A DNA stretch of 29,244 nucleotides from a virus. The notes below the pieces were generated by a model. The model saw only the letters and a list, made by a program, of their open reading frames with translations. It made no database searches and was not told where the DNA came from. The stretch is from positions 1 through 29,244 of the IMG/VR virus record IMGVR_UViG_3300025131_000287; one strand, given 5' to 3'. The position numbers and the translations under genes were made by a program. Positions 19,630-27,318 of the stretch are shown here, one piece after another (position 1 is the first letter of the stretch; every line of letters begins with the position of its first letter).

Positions 19630-20218
19630 ACTCTTCACATGATGCTATATTGACTATATCCACCAACTTGCTGGTGTACACTGCAGCAGTATCGTTTCTG
19701 CCCCTCTTCTTTGCATCTAGGATAGCCGCCTTAAGCTTTTTAAATGCCCTCTCACAATTTATGTAAAACTGAATTGCATCAAAAACAACCTGAGCGGCTG
19801 CCGCATTTATTGACTTTGCCGTTCTTCGAAACGCCATTACCCTGTCTCCGCGATTCGATGTTTCCAAAAGCACCGTTGCCTCTGAGTCTGAGCCTGCTAG
19901 GCTGGAACCAGACTCCAACTGGGCACGCAAACCGAAACTGGTGAAACAGACATTCTTCAACGATCTAAACGTTTTAACATATACTTCAAGGATGCCCTTG
20001 AACAGAGCGTCGACGAATCCGAAACCTTTGGAATTGAACTTTCTTTTTTTCTGCCCTTCCATGAAAGAGCAGGACACTTCTGATGTGCCTTCTTCTAGAT
20101 TTTCTTTTATTGTGAAATGTCTCGGAGTTATCTGATGTGCCTTTTCTCCCAAGACTTCTTCAAGCAGTGCATCAATGTCACCCCTTTTAAACTCTTCCGG
20201 CCTGGAATATAGGCTCAT
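19622..20218 (-). CDS. Phage protein with LeuA-dimerisation-like region (198 aa)
   Basis: Residues about 60-160 (KGFGFVDALFKGILEVYVK, FTSFGLRA, GSDSEATVLLETSN, RTAKSINAAAAQVV) resemble the C-terminal allosteric domain of 2-isopropylmalate synthase (LeuA): a G-F-VDALFKG opening, a strand with Ala-x-x-Glu-Ser-Gly, and a SINAA helix start. There is no catalytic TIM barrel. Then VVFDAIQFYINCERAFKKLK and a Lys/Arg-rich end. It may bind a small ligand or simply share the fold. It overlaps neither neighbour but lies 3 nt from the 125-aa gene. Confidence 0.5.
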   Translation of the reverse strand: MSLYSRPEEFKRGDIDALLEEVLGEKAHQITPRHFTIKENLEEGTSEVSCSFMEGQKKRKFNSKGFGFVDALFKGILEVYVKTFRSLKNVCFTSFGLRAQLESGSSLAGSDSEATVLLETSNRGDRVMAFRRTAKSINAAAAQVVFDAIQFYINCERAFKKLKAAILDAKKRGRNDTAAVYTSKLVDIVNIASCEECE

Positions 20219-20221
20219 CTT

Positions 20222-20599
20222 TTATTCTATCCTTTCTAGAGATGTCGAAACTTTGAAAATTCTTTCCAGGTTCTTCAATTTCTTCATTCCCCTCACGATA
20301 TTTGCCTTCGCCTCCTCTGGTGCTCGAAACTCTCCAGCGATGCTCGGTATAAACTTCACACTTAACCCTGCGACGTACCTCTTCTCAGCTATTGGCTGGT
20401 TTCTCACCACGACTGTGACTATCGTAACATTCGGCAGGGCACGAATATCTGCCAATATGTCATCCAAGCCTCTCTGATTGTCTCCAACTATTATTGAATA
20501 CCCTATCATGCAATAAAACTTGTAAATCCCGCGTTGGCGTGATCTGTTCTTCTCTTCAGAAAACTGATTGAAATACTTGTCAATTTCTTCTTTTATCAT
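20222..20599 (-). CDS. Conserved phage protein (125 aa)
   Basis: MIKEEIDKYFNQFSEEKNRS, RQRGIYKFYCMIGYSI, DDILADIRALPNVTIVTVVV, RNQPIAEKRYVAGLSVKFIP, then a basic helix. It has an alternating strand-helix-strand pattern like a ferredoxin-type fold (DIRALP...VTVV...LSVKFIP). I think similar proteins occur in T4-like marine phages, possibly linked to the virion, but I cannot name a function. First gene after the ACTATTTAT motif at 20624-20632. Confidence 0.65.
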   Translation of the reverse strand: MIKEEIDKYFNQFSEEKNRSRQRGIYKFYCMIGYSIIVGDNQRGLDDILADIRALPNVTIVTVVVRNQPIAEKRYVAGLSVKFIPSIAGEFRAPEEAKANIVRGMKKLKNLERIFKVSTSLERIE

Positions 20600-20623
20600 T
20601 GTGTGAGTTGCTCCGACTTTACA

Positions 20624-20632
20624 ATAAATAGT
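20624..20632 (-). promoter_or_regulatory. Candidate late promoter motif ACTATTTAT (copy 2)
   Basis: Minus strand ACTATTTATTGTAA, 25-33 bp before ATG 20599. Identical over 12 bases (ACTATTTATTGT) to the copy before the acidic protein gene (28430-28441). No sigma70-like promoter in this gap. Confidence 0.5.
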
Positions 20633-20647
20633 TATTTCCGGACTCTA

Positions 20648-21001
20648 TTAGGAATATATTTGCACAAAAATGATTAATGTCGATAGAAATACACAAATGA
20701 GAGTTTTAGACGTCAGCATGCTCTCCCCCAGGAAATAATGGGTCAACACTGGGAAAGTCAAATAAGATAACCCAAAGCTCAAAAACCTGGCTGCCCACAC
20801 AGACTTTCCCAGGCTATCCGTTGTCATCCTCCAGCCGTACCAAAAAAAAAGCCCACAAGGGATCCCGAACACAAGAACCGATAATAACCCCCTGTCTTTC
20901 CACCAGTCATTGATAAATTGGATGTTCAGCTGAAACCAGCTCAGTATGTGTGCTGCCACGAACAGCATGGCACCTATGAGCAAACCTGATTTGATGCCCA
21001 T
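20648..21001 (-). CDS. Multi-pass membrane protein (117 aa)
   Basis: Four likely TM segments: GLLIGAMLFVAAHILSWF, LLSVLVFGIPCGLFFWYGW, AARFLSFGLSYLTFPVL and TLICVFLSTLIIFVQIY. The loop NIQFINDWWKDRG and the segment GWRMTTDSLGKSVWAARF are polar. No holin family was recognised, though a holin-like role is possible. It starts with ATG 21001 on the last base of the previous gene. End of the unit from the promoter at 23138. Confidence 0.7.
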   Translation of the reverse strand: MGIKSGLLIGAMLFVAAHILSWFQLNIQFINDWWKDRGLLSVLVFGIPCGLFFWYGWRMTTDSLGKSVWAARFLSFGLSYLTFPVLTHYFLGESMLTSKTLICVFLSTLIIFVQIYS

Positions 21002-21345
21002 TACTGTAAATCCAGAATTATGCTGGCGTGCCTCAAATCGTTTCTTATTTCCTGCATTATCGCTGCCACCTTTGTAAGCTTAAGCAGATCTGCTGCGGGG
21101 ACTTCGTATTCACCCTTAGACATGTCTGGAAACAATATTTCAAGATATTCCCGCAGGGCATGTGCGTTAACAAGTAACTCACACAGATGTTTCACAGAAT
21201 TATCAGAAAATCGTTTTGCTCTAGTAAAATGACACTCTAACAGAGCGTCTGATTTATAAATTGTCGTTGTGACATCGTTGGTGAAAGCAGAAACGTCGCT
21301 CTTTGACAAAAAGATAACTGAATTATTCTTTCCAGAGTCAGACAT
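21001..21345 (-). CDS. Hypothetical protein (114 aa)
   Basis: MSDSGKNNSVIFLSKSDVSA, then helical (LVNAHALREYLEILFPDMSK, AADLLKLTKVAAIMQEIRND). No membrane segment, no recognised family. Starts 1 nt after the stop of the gene upstream and touches the membrane protein gene downstream. Confidence 0.65.
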   Translation of the reverse strand: MSDSGKNNSVIFLSKSDVSAFTNDVTTTIYKSDALLECHFTRAKRFSDNSVKHLCELLVNAHALREYLEILFPDMSKGEYEVPAADLLKLTKVAAIMQEIRNDLRHASIILDLQ

Positions 21346-21346
21346 T

Positions 21347-21760
21347 TTAGATTAATTTTCCTTTCCCCCAAAACTGAGGACTCTTCCTCTTCTTCACTAT
21401 CAACAATACGCTGACAAACTTTCCATATTTTCCGTCGACGACTCTAGCACTGTGAAGCTCAAGCTTTCCGTATTTCGGAGACGGTTGACGCTTGGCGTAC
21501 TTCTTCCTGGGCGGAGGCTTGTTGAGATAGTTGAGGCATGCCTGGGCAACCTCGGTATCACTTATCTCCACTCCATCAATTTCAGCAAAATTCATTTTTA
21601 TCCTGGCTGCGACAACCCATCGCTTGGATCCGAACTGCGGAATCTCCCAAAAATTTGAGCCGTGATATTTTCCCTTTCTCGTTTTTACGTTAACCGAGTG
21701 ATGTGAGTACTCAGGCAGCTCCATTAACTCACATTCTATCTCTTCCAAAAAATCACTCAT
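21347..21760 (-). CDS. Hypothetical protein (137 aa)
   Basis: Acidic start MSDFLEEIECELMELPEYSH, beta-rich middle (YHGSNFWEIPQFGSKRWVVA, KMNFAEIDGVEISDTEVAQA), basic linker PPPRKKYAKRQPSPKYGKL and end VSVLLIVKKRKSPQFWGKGK. The two halves may bind nucleic acid, but no family was recognised. Overlaps the glutaredoxin gene by 8 nt. Confidence 0.65.
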   Translation of the reverse strand: MSDFLEEIECELMELPEYSHHSVNVKTRKGKYHGSNFWEIPQFGSKRWVVAARIKMNFAEIDGVEISDTEVAQACLNYLNKPPPRKKYAKRQPSPKYGKLELHSARVVDGKYGKFVSVLLIVKKRKSPQFWGKGKLI

Positions 21761-22001
21761 GCTCCATACTCTCCACTAAATCATCATAGCCCCCAATGAA
21801 CTTGACGTATCCAGTCTTTAAATTATTTTTGAGAATGATGGGCACGGTATTGTGGCCATAAAACTCTTTCGCTTCTCTAATCCCAACTGGATCTTCATCC
21901 ATGTTCATGAACACATATTCAATGTTGCGAGAATCCAAATATTCACGAGTCAACACACAGTACTGACACAAGGACAGCCCGTAAACGAGATACCTACCCA
22001 T
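21753..22001 (-). CDS. Glutaredoxin
   Basis: 82 aa, a normal glutaredoxin length. Active site CQYC (Cys12, Cys15) after a first strand YLVYGLS, the cis-proline in TVPII (Pro52), and GGYDDL near the end, which binds glutathione in the family. It reduces protein or glutathione disulfides in the cytoplasm, and in phages commonly supplies electrons to ribonucleotide reductase (not in this window). It overlaps the genes on both sides by 8 nt. Confidence 0.88.
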   Translation of the reverse strand: MGRYLVYGLSLCQYCVLTREYLDSRNIEYVFMNMDEDPVGIREAKEFYGHNTVPIILKNNLKTGYVKFIGGYDDLVESMEHE

Positions 22002-22293
22002 GGAGTAGCTCTGCCTTGCCTCTCAGCCTCTCATTAAGCTCGTCGATGTTCCCAACAACAACAATGTCCGTGCCAGCTTGCCCTCTCGATAGGGATATTG
22101 TGCAGAACTCAGACGTTGGCAATGTGTCATCCACCAGCCCTTCCTCCAGGCGTCTCAGCATAGACGGATTCTGCCTGATGTAAATGATGTGTTCTGGATT
22201 GATGAAGATATCCCTCAAGTGGTATCTCATCTTTGCCATTGGCGATGCTGTCGATGAATTGTTCCTGTATACTTCCTTAAGTTTGATTATCAT
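21994..22293 (-). CDS. Conserved phage protein (99 aa)
   Basis: MIIKLKEVYRNNSSTASPMA, LRDIFINPEHIIYIRQNPS, LVDDTLPTSEFCTISLSRGQ, GTDIVVVGNIDELNERL. The combination of an IKLKEVYRN start, INPEHI-x-x-IR and SLSRGQ-x-GTDIVVVG recalls proteins seen in marine T4-like phages; they are of unknown function. ATG 22293 overlaps the gene upstream as ATGA. Confidence 0.7.
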   Translation of the reverse strand: MIIKLKEVYRNNSSTASPMAKMRYHLRDIFINPEHIIYIRQNPSMLRRLEEGLVDDTLPTSEFCTISLSRGQAGTDIVVVGNIDELNERLRGKAELLHG

Positions 22294-22496
22294 AATTCAA
22301 AATCCTCCCGTACTTGAAATGAACCCCCCTTGTTAACTAGCCATTGAGAGCCCTCATAGATAATATTGTAGCACTTTTCTGTGTCTGAAACCACCAGGAA
22401 AACACCTGGGCGACTCAGCTTCCTCAAAGATGTCGGGCTCTCACCGTTCACCAGTACCGATTCAGACGGCAGATATATTAAAATCCCTCTACTCAA
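22290..22496 (-). CDS. Hypothetical protein (68 aa)
   Basis: From TTG 22496: MSRGILIYLPSESVLVNGES, KLSRPGVFLVVSDTEKCYN, YEGSQWLVNKGG. Beta-rich. The same frame is open to 22607, but that part overlaps the 99-aa gene by 119 nt and has no ribosome-binding site. The TTG overlaps the upstream stop by 8 nt with GTGGAG ten bases before. Start uncertain, function unknown. Confidence 0.55.
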   Translation of the reverse strand: MSRGILIYLPSESVLVNGESPTSLRKLSRPGVFLVVSDTEKCYNIIYEGSQWLVNKGGSFQVREDFEL

Positions 22497-22788
22497 GATC
22501 TTGGCACTCCACGCTATCAACAGGCTTTGCAGCTTGTTCCTGAGAATGTTTGGCAGAAGCATAACCAGACAGTATTGCTGCACAATCAGACAACACCAAG
22601 TCAGCATTGAGCATATGTGCTCGAGCGGCCGCGTTCATCTCTTCATATTCAGCGATGCTCCCATGGGCATTCATATTGCTAACCATATCAGAAGCAGCTG
22701 AAATTTCAGAAAGTGCCATTCCTGTCAACCTCTCCACCTCTTCCGGTATTGCGTCGATATCGACTGTGTATTGGATCTTAACCTTCAT
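22489..22788 (-). CDS. Hypothetical protein (99 aa)
   Basis: MKVKIQYTVDIDAIPEEVER gives a beta strand with acidic turns, then helices (LTGMALSEISAASDMVSNMN, EYEEMNAAARAHMLNADLVL). The end is Gln/Glu-rich. ATG 22788 overlaps the gene upstream by 11 nt. In style it resembles other small phage proteins of a strand plus two helices; no family was recognised. Confidence 0.65.
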   Translation of the reverse strand: MKVKIQYTVDIDAIPEEVERLTGMALSEISAASDMVSNMNAHGSIAEYEEMNAAARAHMLNADLVLSDCAAILSGYASAKHSQEQAAKPVDSVECQDLE

Positions 22789-23131
22789 GCATCTTCTCCT
22801 GAAGTTTGTTGCTTGAGTAGCTTTGAATTGATTCTCTCTTTAGTCTGAGGAAGTTTTCTGTTAAGCTGCACAGGTTCAGATTTTCAACAACCTTCTCTGC
22901 AAAAAGCCAAGCGTGTTCCTCGCTAGTGTCTGGATGTAGGATGACATGGGATGCCTCATGAAGCAGTGTGTGATATTGTTCTTCCAGTGCCATCGAAGAG
23001 TCTATCTCTACTACTGCTATGGATGGAAAGTAGGCATTATCGGCAGACTCTTCGAGCCGAACTTCAACATCATATTCATTGTGTAAGAAGCTACTCAATA
23101 TATTAATACTCTCTTCAATCGACGTCATCAT
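22778..23131 (-). CDS. Putative zinc metallopeptidase, ImmA/IrrE-like (117 aa)
   Basis: HEASH (His58, Glu59, His62) in the context YHTLLHEASHVILHP, with EEHAWLFAEK 10-20 residues on, matches the minimal zincin of ImmA/IrrE-type (DUF955) proteases, in which a downstream Glu is the third ligand. Such proteins cleave repressors or other regulators. There is no helix-turn-helix. ATG 23131 (followed by a second ATG) coincides with the predicted first base of the transcript from the promoter at 23138-23166, so the mRNA may be leaderless. Confidence 0.65.
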   Translation of the reverse strand: MMTSIEESINILSSFLHNEYDVEVRLEESADNAYFPSIAVVEIDSSMALEEQYHTLLHEASHVILHPDTSEEHAWLFAEKVVENLNLCSLTENFLRLKRESIQSYSSNKLQEKMHEG

Positions 23132-23137
23132 ATTAAC

Positions 23138-23166
23138 ATTATATCATTTAACTAACTGGATGTCAA
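23138..23166 (-). promoter_or_regulatory. Consensus sigma70 promoter with start codon at +1
   Basis: Minus strand TTGACA (23166-23161), 17-bp spacer, TATAAT (23143-23138), then six bases and ATG. The -10 is followed by GTTAAT-ATG, so transcription should begin on the A of the ATG. Confidence 0.8.
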
Positions 23167-23170
23167 GCTT

Positions 23171-23446
23171 TTAATGCAATTTGCTTAACACCATCGCACC
23201 AATAGTTCCCGCAAAACTCGTGAACAATATCCACATCATCTTTGTCGATGTTGATTTCCATGTCTCCAATGCTCGGATTCTCGCATAGAGCCCTTCATCG
23301 GGATGGTATACTGCCGACTTTATCTCGGAGATATCCTTAGCCATCTCTTCTTGTTTCTCACCAACAACCGCAAGGCTAGAAACCATCTGACTCATCTTCA
23401 AGTCTATCTTCATCATACATTGTTCGAAACCTTCTTTTTCTGACAT
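23171..23446 (-). CDS. Coiled-coil protein with C-terminal TM helix (91 aa), holin-like (XhlA type?)
   Basis: Helical charged N-terminus (MSEKEGFEQCMMKIDLKMSQ, VVGEKQEEMAKDISEIKSAV), YHPDEGLYARIRALETWKST, then a TM helix (MMWILFTSFAGTIGAMVLSK, about 69-88). The layout of a coiled coil followed by one TM at the end is that of XhlA-type hemolysin-like proteins and other phage membrane proteins. Role open: holin partner or membrane anchor. ATG 23446 has AGGGAGA upstream; second gene of the groEL unit. Confidence 0.6.
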   Translation of the reverse strand: MSEKEGFEQCMMKIDLKMSQMVSSLAVVGEKQEEMAKDISEIKSAVYHPDEGLYARIRALETWKSTSTKMMWILFTSFAGTIGAMVLSKLH

Positions 23447-23481
23447 ACTCTGTCTCCCTTGCTAGCAGTGATATTCTACAC

Positions 23482-25071
23482 CTAATTAGTTTCAGTGTTT
23501 TTATTAGACCCAATAATAGCATGATTAGTTGTCAAAAGAATGCCAGCAACAGAAGCTGCATTACGAAGAGCACATCTGGTAACTTTGACTGGGTCAATGA
23601 TGCCAGTCTTGAACAAATCCACAAGTTCGCCCGTTGCAAAGTTGACACCGAACCCCGCAGGAGCATCGTTCATTCTTTCAAGAACCTCGTCTTCTGGCAT
23701 ACCGCAATTGATTGCCATCTGTCTCACTGGAGACTCCAAGGCGAGCTTGACGATTTCAACACCGATGTTCTGCGCATCGTTTGATGTATCCACCTGCAGA
23801 TCCCTTGCCACGGAAAGCAGGGCAGAGCCGCCGCCAGGGACAACACCTTCAAGCTGTGCTGCTCGAACAGCTTCCAATGCATCTTCAATGCGATGCTTCT
23901 TTTCTATCATCTCTATCTCGGTTGCTGCACCTACTCGAATGACGGCGACACCAGATGCCAACCTGGTGACTCTCTCCTGCAGCCTTTCAGCCTCGTGAAG
24001 AGAATCAGTTTGTTCAATCTCACTCTTGAGGGCATCAATCCTTTTCTCAACTTCATCGAAGTCGCCATTGCCACCGACGATAGTTGTCAACCCCTTGTTG
24101 ATATCAACAGTCTTGGCGGAACCAAAGTCAGTCAACTGAACCTCTTTCAAGTTGTGGCCAGCTGATTTGCAGAAGTGCTTCGCTCCAAGGGATTGTGCCA
24201 AGTCGCTCATGATTCCTCTACGTTCTTCCCCATACCTGGGGGCTTTGACAGCGGCGACTTTCATTGTGCCTCTCATCGAGTTCATGATGAGTGCAGCCAA
24301 GGCTTGCCCTTCGATATCATCCGCGACAATAACAAAAGGGCGATTCTCCCTCGCTGCTATCTCGAGAGACGGAAGAATCTGCTCAACAGTTTCAAGCTTC
24401 TCGTCAGTGATCAAGAAAAGCGGATCCTCGTACCTCACTGTCCCCTTTCGTTCGTTCGTTATGAATGCCGTTGCGGCATATCCAGAGTCGAAGCGGAAAC
24501 CCTCCATCAAATCCAAACTTGTGTCGACTGAGCGAGCCTCTTCTATCGTTATCGAACCGTCCTTGCCGACTCTATCGACTGCCAGTGCCACAAGATTGCC
24601 AATATCAATATCCCCATTGGCAGAAATAGTCGCGATATGTGCAACATCAGACTCGCTCTGAATTGGACTAGCCATTGCCACCAACTTATCGTTGACGACT
24701 GCAACAGCCTTGTCTATCCCCCTCTTTATCTCCACTGCAGAAGTGTGATCTTCAATGTTCTCAACTGCTGCTGCGAATATTGCACGTGCTAGAACTGTTG
24801 ATGTGGTTGTGCCATCTCCAGCGTCGGCGTTCGTCTTTGCCGATGCCTGCTTCACAATCTGTGCCCCGACATTTGCAAACTCATCCTCAAGATGAACAAA
24901 CTTCGCAACGGTGACACCATCTTTGGTTATCATTGGACGCTTGCCCTGTTCATGAATGATAACATTCCTCCCCTTTGGACCCAGGGTTGAAGCAACGTTG
25001 TCTGCCAAGACATTGATGCCATGCATTAGACTTTCCCTCAGTGAGGATTTCGAATCATATTTTTTGGACAT
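23482..25071 (-). CDS. groL: GroEL chaperonin, Hsp60 (lacking GGM tail)
   Basis: 529 aa, compared with about 548 in E. coli. Nucleotide-site marks TLGPKGRNVI, ITKDGVTVAK, AGDGTTTSTVLARA and VVPGGGSALL are intact, including the Asp of RIEDAL. The apical domain is present but diverged (ENRPFVIVADDIEGQALAAL, then VKAPRYGEERRGIMSDLA). The usual Gly-Gly-Met tail is replaced by HAIIGSNKNTETN. No co-chaperonin groES is seen; in T4 the phage gp31 replaces it, so a partner may be elsewhere or the host's. Some phage GroELs fold capsid proteins. Own consensus promoter. Confidence 0.97.
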   Translation of the reverse strand: MSKKYDSKSSLRESLMHGINVLADNVASTLGPKGRNVIIHEQGKRPMITKDGVTVAKFVHLEDEFANVGAQIVKQASAKTNADAGDGTTTSTVLARAIFAAAVENIEDHTSAVEIKRGIDKAVAVVNDKLVAMASPIQSESDVAHIATISANGDIDIGNLVALAVDRVGKDGSITIEEARSVDTSLDLMEGFRFDSGYAATAFITNERKGTVRYEDPLFLITDEKLETVEQILPSLEIAARENRPFVIVADDIEGQALAALIMNSMRGTMKVAAVKAPRYGEERRGIMSDLAQSLGAKHFCKSAGHNLKEVQLTDFGSAKTVDINKGLTTIVGGNGDFDEVEKRIDALKSEIEQTDSLHEAERLQERVTRLASGVAVIRVGAATEIEMIEKKHRIEDALEAVRAAQLEGVVPGGGSALLSVARDLQVDTSNDAQNIGVEIVKLALESPVRQMAINCGMPEDEVLERMNDAPAGFGVNFATGELVDLFKTGIIDPVKVTRCALRNAASVAGILLTTNHAIIGSNKNTETN

Positions 25072-25101
25072 TTTTCCCTCTTATGTAAAGTTATATTATA
25101 T

Positions 25102-25130
25102 ATTATAACCGCATTTTGTGCGATTGTCAA
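25102..25130 (-). promoter_or_regulatory. Consensus sigma70 promoter for groEL
   Basis: Minus strand TTGACA (25130-25125), 17-bp spacer, TATAAT (25107-25102). The spacer contains CGCA and TGCG arms, a small inverted repeat, possible operator. No CIRCE element (the 9-bp HrcA repeats) is seen. Confidence 0.82.
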
Positions 25131-25159
25131 GTATTATTTTGCTTTTGTGTTGATTTATT

Positions 25160-26302
25160 TCAATCTGGTGCGCATGTCTCGTCGCCGCGAACAGTCGTCG
25201 ACACCGCAGACTCAAACTGATCAGCTGCCAGCTTGAATGAATCGGCAGCGGTGTTCGTCATTGATGCAAAATAGTCGTTCATCCCAAGAACAAGGGTATT
25301 GAACAGGCTCTGCATTGTTTTGAATTCCTCAACCATGTCGCCTAGTGCATCGTTGGCAGCCTTGTACAGGAAGCTAGTATCCGTGTTCAGAACGGCAACC
25401 TCCTCCACATATCTCTCTATTTTAGACTTATCAAGAGAGAATGCTATTCCAATCTTCCGTCCACCGGACATCATTGAGGCGGCGGCCCTCATGACAGCAT
25501 CAATTCTTGTCTTGCCCTTGAGTTCCTCGCCTGAAAATGTTGCCTTCCTCATCAGCTGTTGGAAATTCTGCGGTGTGATGACAAACTTTTCAACCTTCAC
25601 ACTAGTGACTCCAGCTTTTCCTGATGTCTTTTCAAATGCAAGATAAGTCATGCTCTTCTCTAAAGTGCCAGTGGTTGGATCAAACTTCATATCAGTCAGA
25701 AGCTTCAAAAGGCTCCCGTTCACCATGGATCCTGATGCCTTTGTCTTCAACGAATAGTTTTCCTCTCCAACCTTGAAGTCTGCTATCCCGCTGTTTCCAT
25801 CAACCTCTATGGTGTTGCCGCCAAACAATGCTGCAAGGAACCCTTCGTTCAAAAAACCCCCGACACGAGGATCGAAACTGTTCAATATTGTCGATAGTGT
25901 GTTCAGCAATTGAATTTTCGCCAAGGTTCTGGACACAGAGCAGTTGGGAGCCTCGCCTTCTGGAGCAGGTTCTTTCGAACTCTCCACGAGACTCCACAGA
26001 GATGCCAGAATTTTTTCAGGAGTCGAGACACCTAGAGCCTTCACATAATTTTGAATGACTGTCCTCTCATCAGACTCTTTCATCGTGCCCCACTTCTTTG
26101 AATTAATCCTCAGAGAGCCCAGAATGTCCTCAACCGTTTTAGGCTTAGAAGGAGTAACCTCCTCTTCCAAAACGATATTTGATTCCACGATTTCCGAAAC
26201 AACAGAATCTCCCATCACCTCTTCCACCAAAGAAACAAGCGATGAAAAGTCAAACCCTGAAGTCTTTGTCGCTTCCCTGATTATCTCGTCAAGTCTAAAC
26301 AC
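25160..26302 (-). CDS. Phage protein (380 aa), possible nuclease-like core
   Basis: A polar protein with an acidic Pro-rich linker (residues about 110-130). The centre holds DPRVGGFLNEGFLAALFGGN, then GIADFKVGEENYSLKTKASG, an arrangement (Glu, Asp-x-Lys, then S-L-K) like a PD-(D/E)XK fold with Ser in place of the second acid; this is a weak pattern match. The C-terminal part is helical. Start GTG 26302 lies eight bases after GGGAGG; a GTG at 26311 would overlap that ribosome-binding site. It follows ClpP in one unit; a structural role is equally possible. Confidence 0.6.
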   Translation of the reverse strand: MFRLDEIIREATKTSGFDFSSLVSLVEEVMGDSVVSEIVESNIVLEEEVTPSKPKTVEDILGSLRINSKKWGTMKESDERTVIQNYVKALGVSTPEKILASLWSLVESSKEPAPEGEAPNCSVSRTLAKIQLLNTLSTILNSFDPRVGGFLNEGFLAALFGGNTIEVDGNSGIADFKVGEENYSLKTKASGSMVNGSLLKLLTDMKFDPTTGTLEKSMTYLAFEKTSGKAGVTSVKVEKFVITPQNFQQLMRKATFSGEELKGKTRIDAVMRAAASMMSGGRKIGIAFSLDKSKIERYVEEVAVLNTDTSFLYKAANDALGDMVEEFKTMQSLFNTLVLGMNDYFASMTNTAADSFKLAADQFESAVSTTVRGDETCAPD

Positions 26303-26330
26303 AGCATACACCTCCCACTAATTAGTCTTC

Positions 26331-27044
26331 TCACACAATAATGTCAGCAATTCCAAGCTCCACAGCCTCTTCAGCAGACAGGTACACATCGACGTGCTTC
26401 TTGAGATATTTTTTGATTTCTCGTTCTGTCATGTTTGTTTCAGCTGCAAGGCACTCGACATACCTATCCTGTATCCATCGCACTTCGGCAATCTCGTTCT
26501 CCATGTTAGAGAGGCTGCCATGGTAGCCTCCATTAACACTGTGTACCATAACACGGCAATTCGCTCCAATTCTTCTCTGCCCCTTAGTACCGGCAGCCAA
26601 CAGAACGACACCAGCTGACATGACTTTGCCCATACCAACAGTTGCGACGACACATGTGTTCTGAACCATCCTCATCGTGTCGTATATCGCAAACATCTCA
26701 GCTGCAACTCCTCCACAAGTTGAAATCAGAAATTCAATCGGCTTGCATTCCTCCTCCTCGCCTGTAGTGACTTGATACTCGCCAAGCTCTTTCAAAAACA
26801 TGAAAGACTGCACAATGTCAGAAGCTGTGCTCTCCGTCAAGTCTCCGTACAGTGCGATGTTGCGCAGAATGCCGGATCCTGACGATGGCTGCTCAATGTT
26901 ATTGATGATGAGGATTCTATCATCGTCCTCTTCGAGGATGATGGAATTTTCTTCCTCGTATACCTCCGACTCATTCGGAATTGATGGCTCTTTTTTCTCT
27001 GCTTTCTTCTTCTTTTTCTCTTTACCTTTTGTGTCTTTTGACAT
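26331..27044 (-). CDS. clpP: ClpP-like serine protease
   Basis: 237 aa. A Lys/Glu-rich N-terminal extension of about 45 residues precedes a ClpP core. Catalytic triad Ser143 (GKVMSAGVVLLAAG), His168 (RVMVHSVNGG) and Asp219 (DVYLSAEEAVELGIAD), with 25 and 51 residues between them as in ClpP. The oxyanion segment reads STCGGVAAEMFAIYDTM. No ClpX/ClpA ATPase is near, so it might use host ATPases or act as a prohead protease. SD AAGGG before ATG 27044; 23-nt overlap with the gene upstream. Confidence 0.9.
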   Translation of the reverse strand: MSKDTKGKEKKKKKAEKKEPSIPNESEVYEEENSIILEEDDDRILIINNIEQPSSGSGILRNIALYGDLTESTASDIVQSFMFLKELGEYQVTTGEEEECKPIEFLISTCGGVAAEMFAIYDTMRMVQNTCVVATVGMGKVMSAGVVLLAAGTKGQRRIGANCRVMVHSVNGGYHGSLSNMENEIAEVRWIQDRYVECLAAETNMTEREIKKYLKKHVDVYLSAEEAVELGIADIIV

Positions 27045-27318
27045 TGATAACCCTTTCTTTTCCTGTCCTTAATGAAACTTCTATCAAACTAAACGACAAC
27101 CCCTTGGCGAATTCCAAGAGTGATTGTTTGTCTTTAAATTCTCTTTGCAAGATGGCAATAATATTATCGTTCTTGGGATCGTAACCCCTGCCAGCGGGTG
27201 TGCCTCCCAGCTCTTTCAGTGCCCTATTCAGTGTTCTCTTGCTGGACGTTGTAACTTGGAACATGTATATATCACATTCCTTGCTCAGCTTCCATGTCAC
27301 TGCTCTCATGTCATCCAC
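27022..27318 (-). CDS. Hypothetical protein (98 aa)
   Basis: MDDMRAVTWKLSKECDIYMF, then QVTTSSKRTLNRALKELGGT and KDKQSLLEFAKGLSFSLIEV. Alternating strands and helices, basic C-terminus (VINVKRHKR). No family recognised. GTG 27318 overlaps the stop of the gene upstream by 8 nt; ATG 27309 is an alternative. It overlaps clpP by 23 nt. Confidence 0.6.
   Translation of the reverse strand: MDDMRAVTWKLSKECDIYMFQVTTSSKRTLNRALKELGGTPAGRGYDPKNDNIIAILQREFKDKQSLLEFAKGLSFSLIEVSLRTGKERVINVKRHKR

Noticed and set aside
22497-22607. N-terminal extension of the 68-aa gene to 105 aa
   Set aside because: Overlaps the 99-aa gene by 119 nt, no ribosome-binding site; the TTG at the upstream stop is the better start.
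24152-24661. 169-aa frame on the plus strand
   Set aside because: Antisense shadow of groEL.
25102-25130. CIRCE-like operator at groEL
   Set aside because: Only 4-bp arms (CGCA/TGCG) within the spacer, far short of the 9-bp CIRCE arms.
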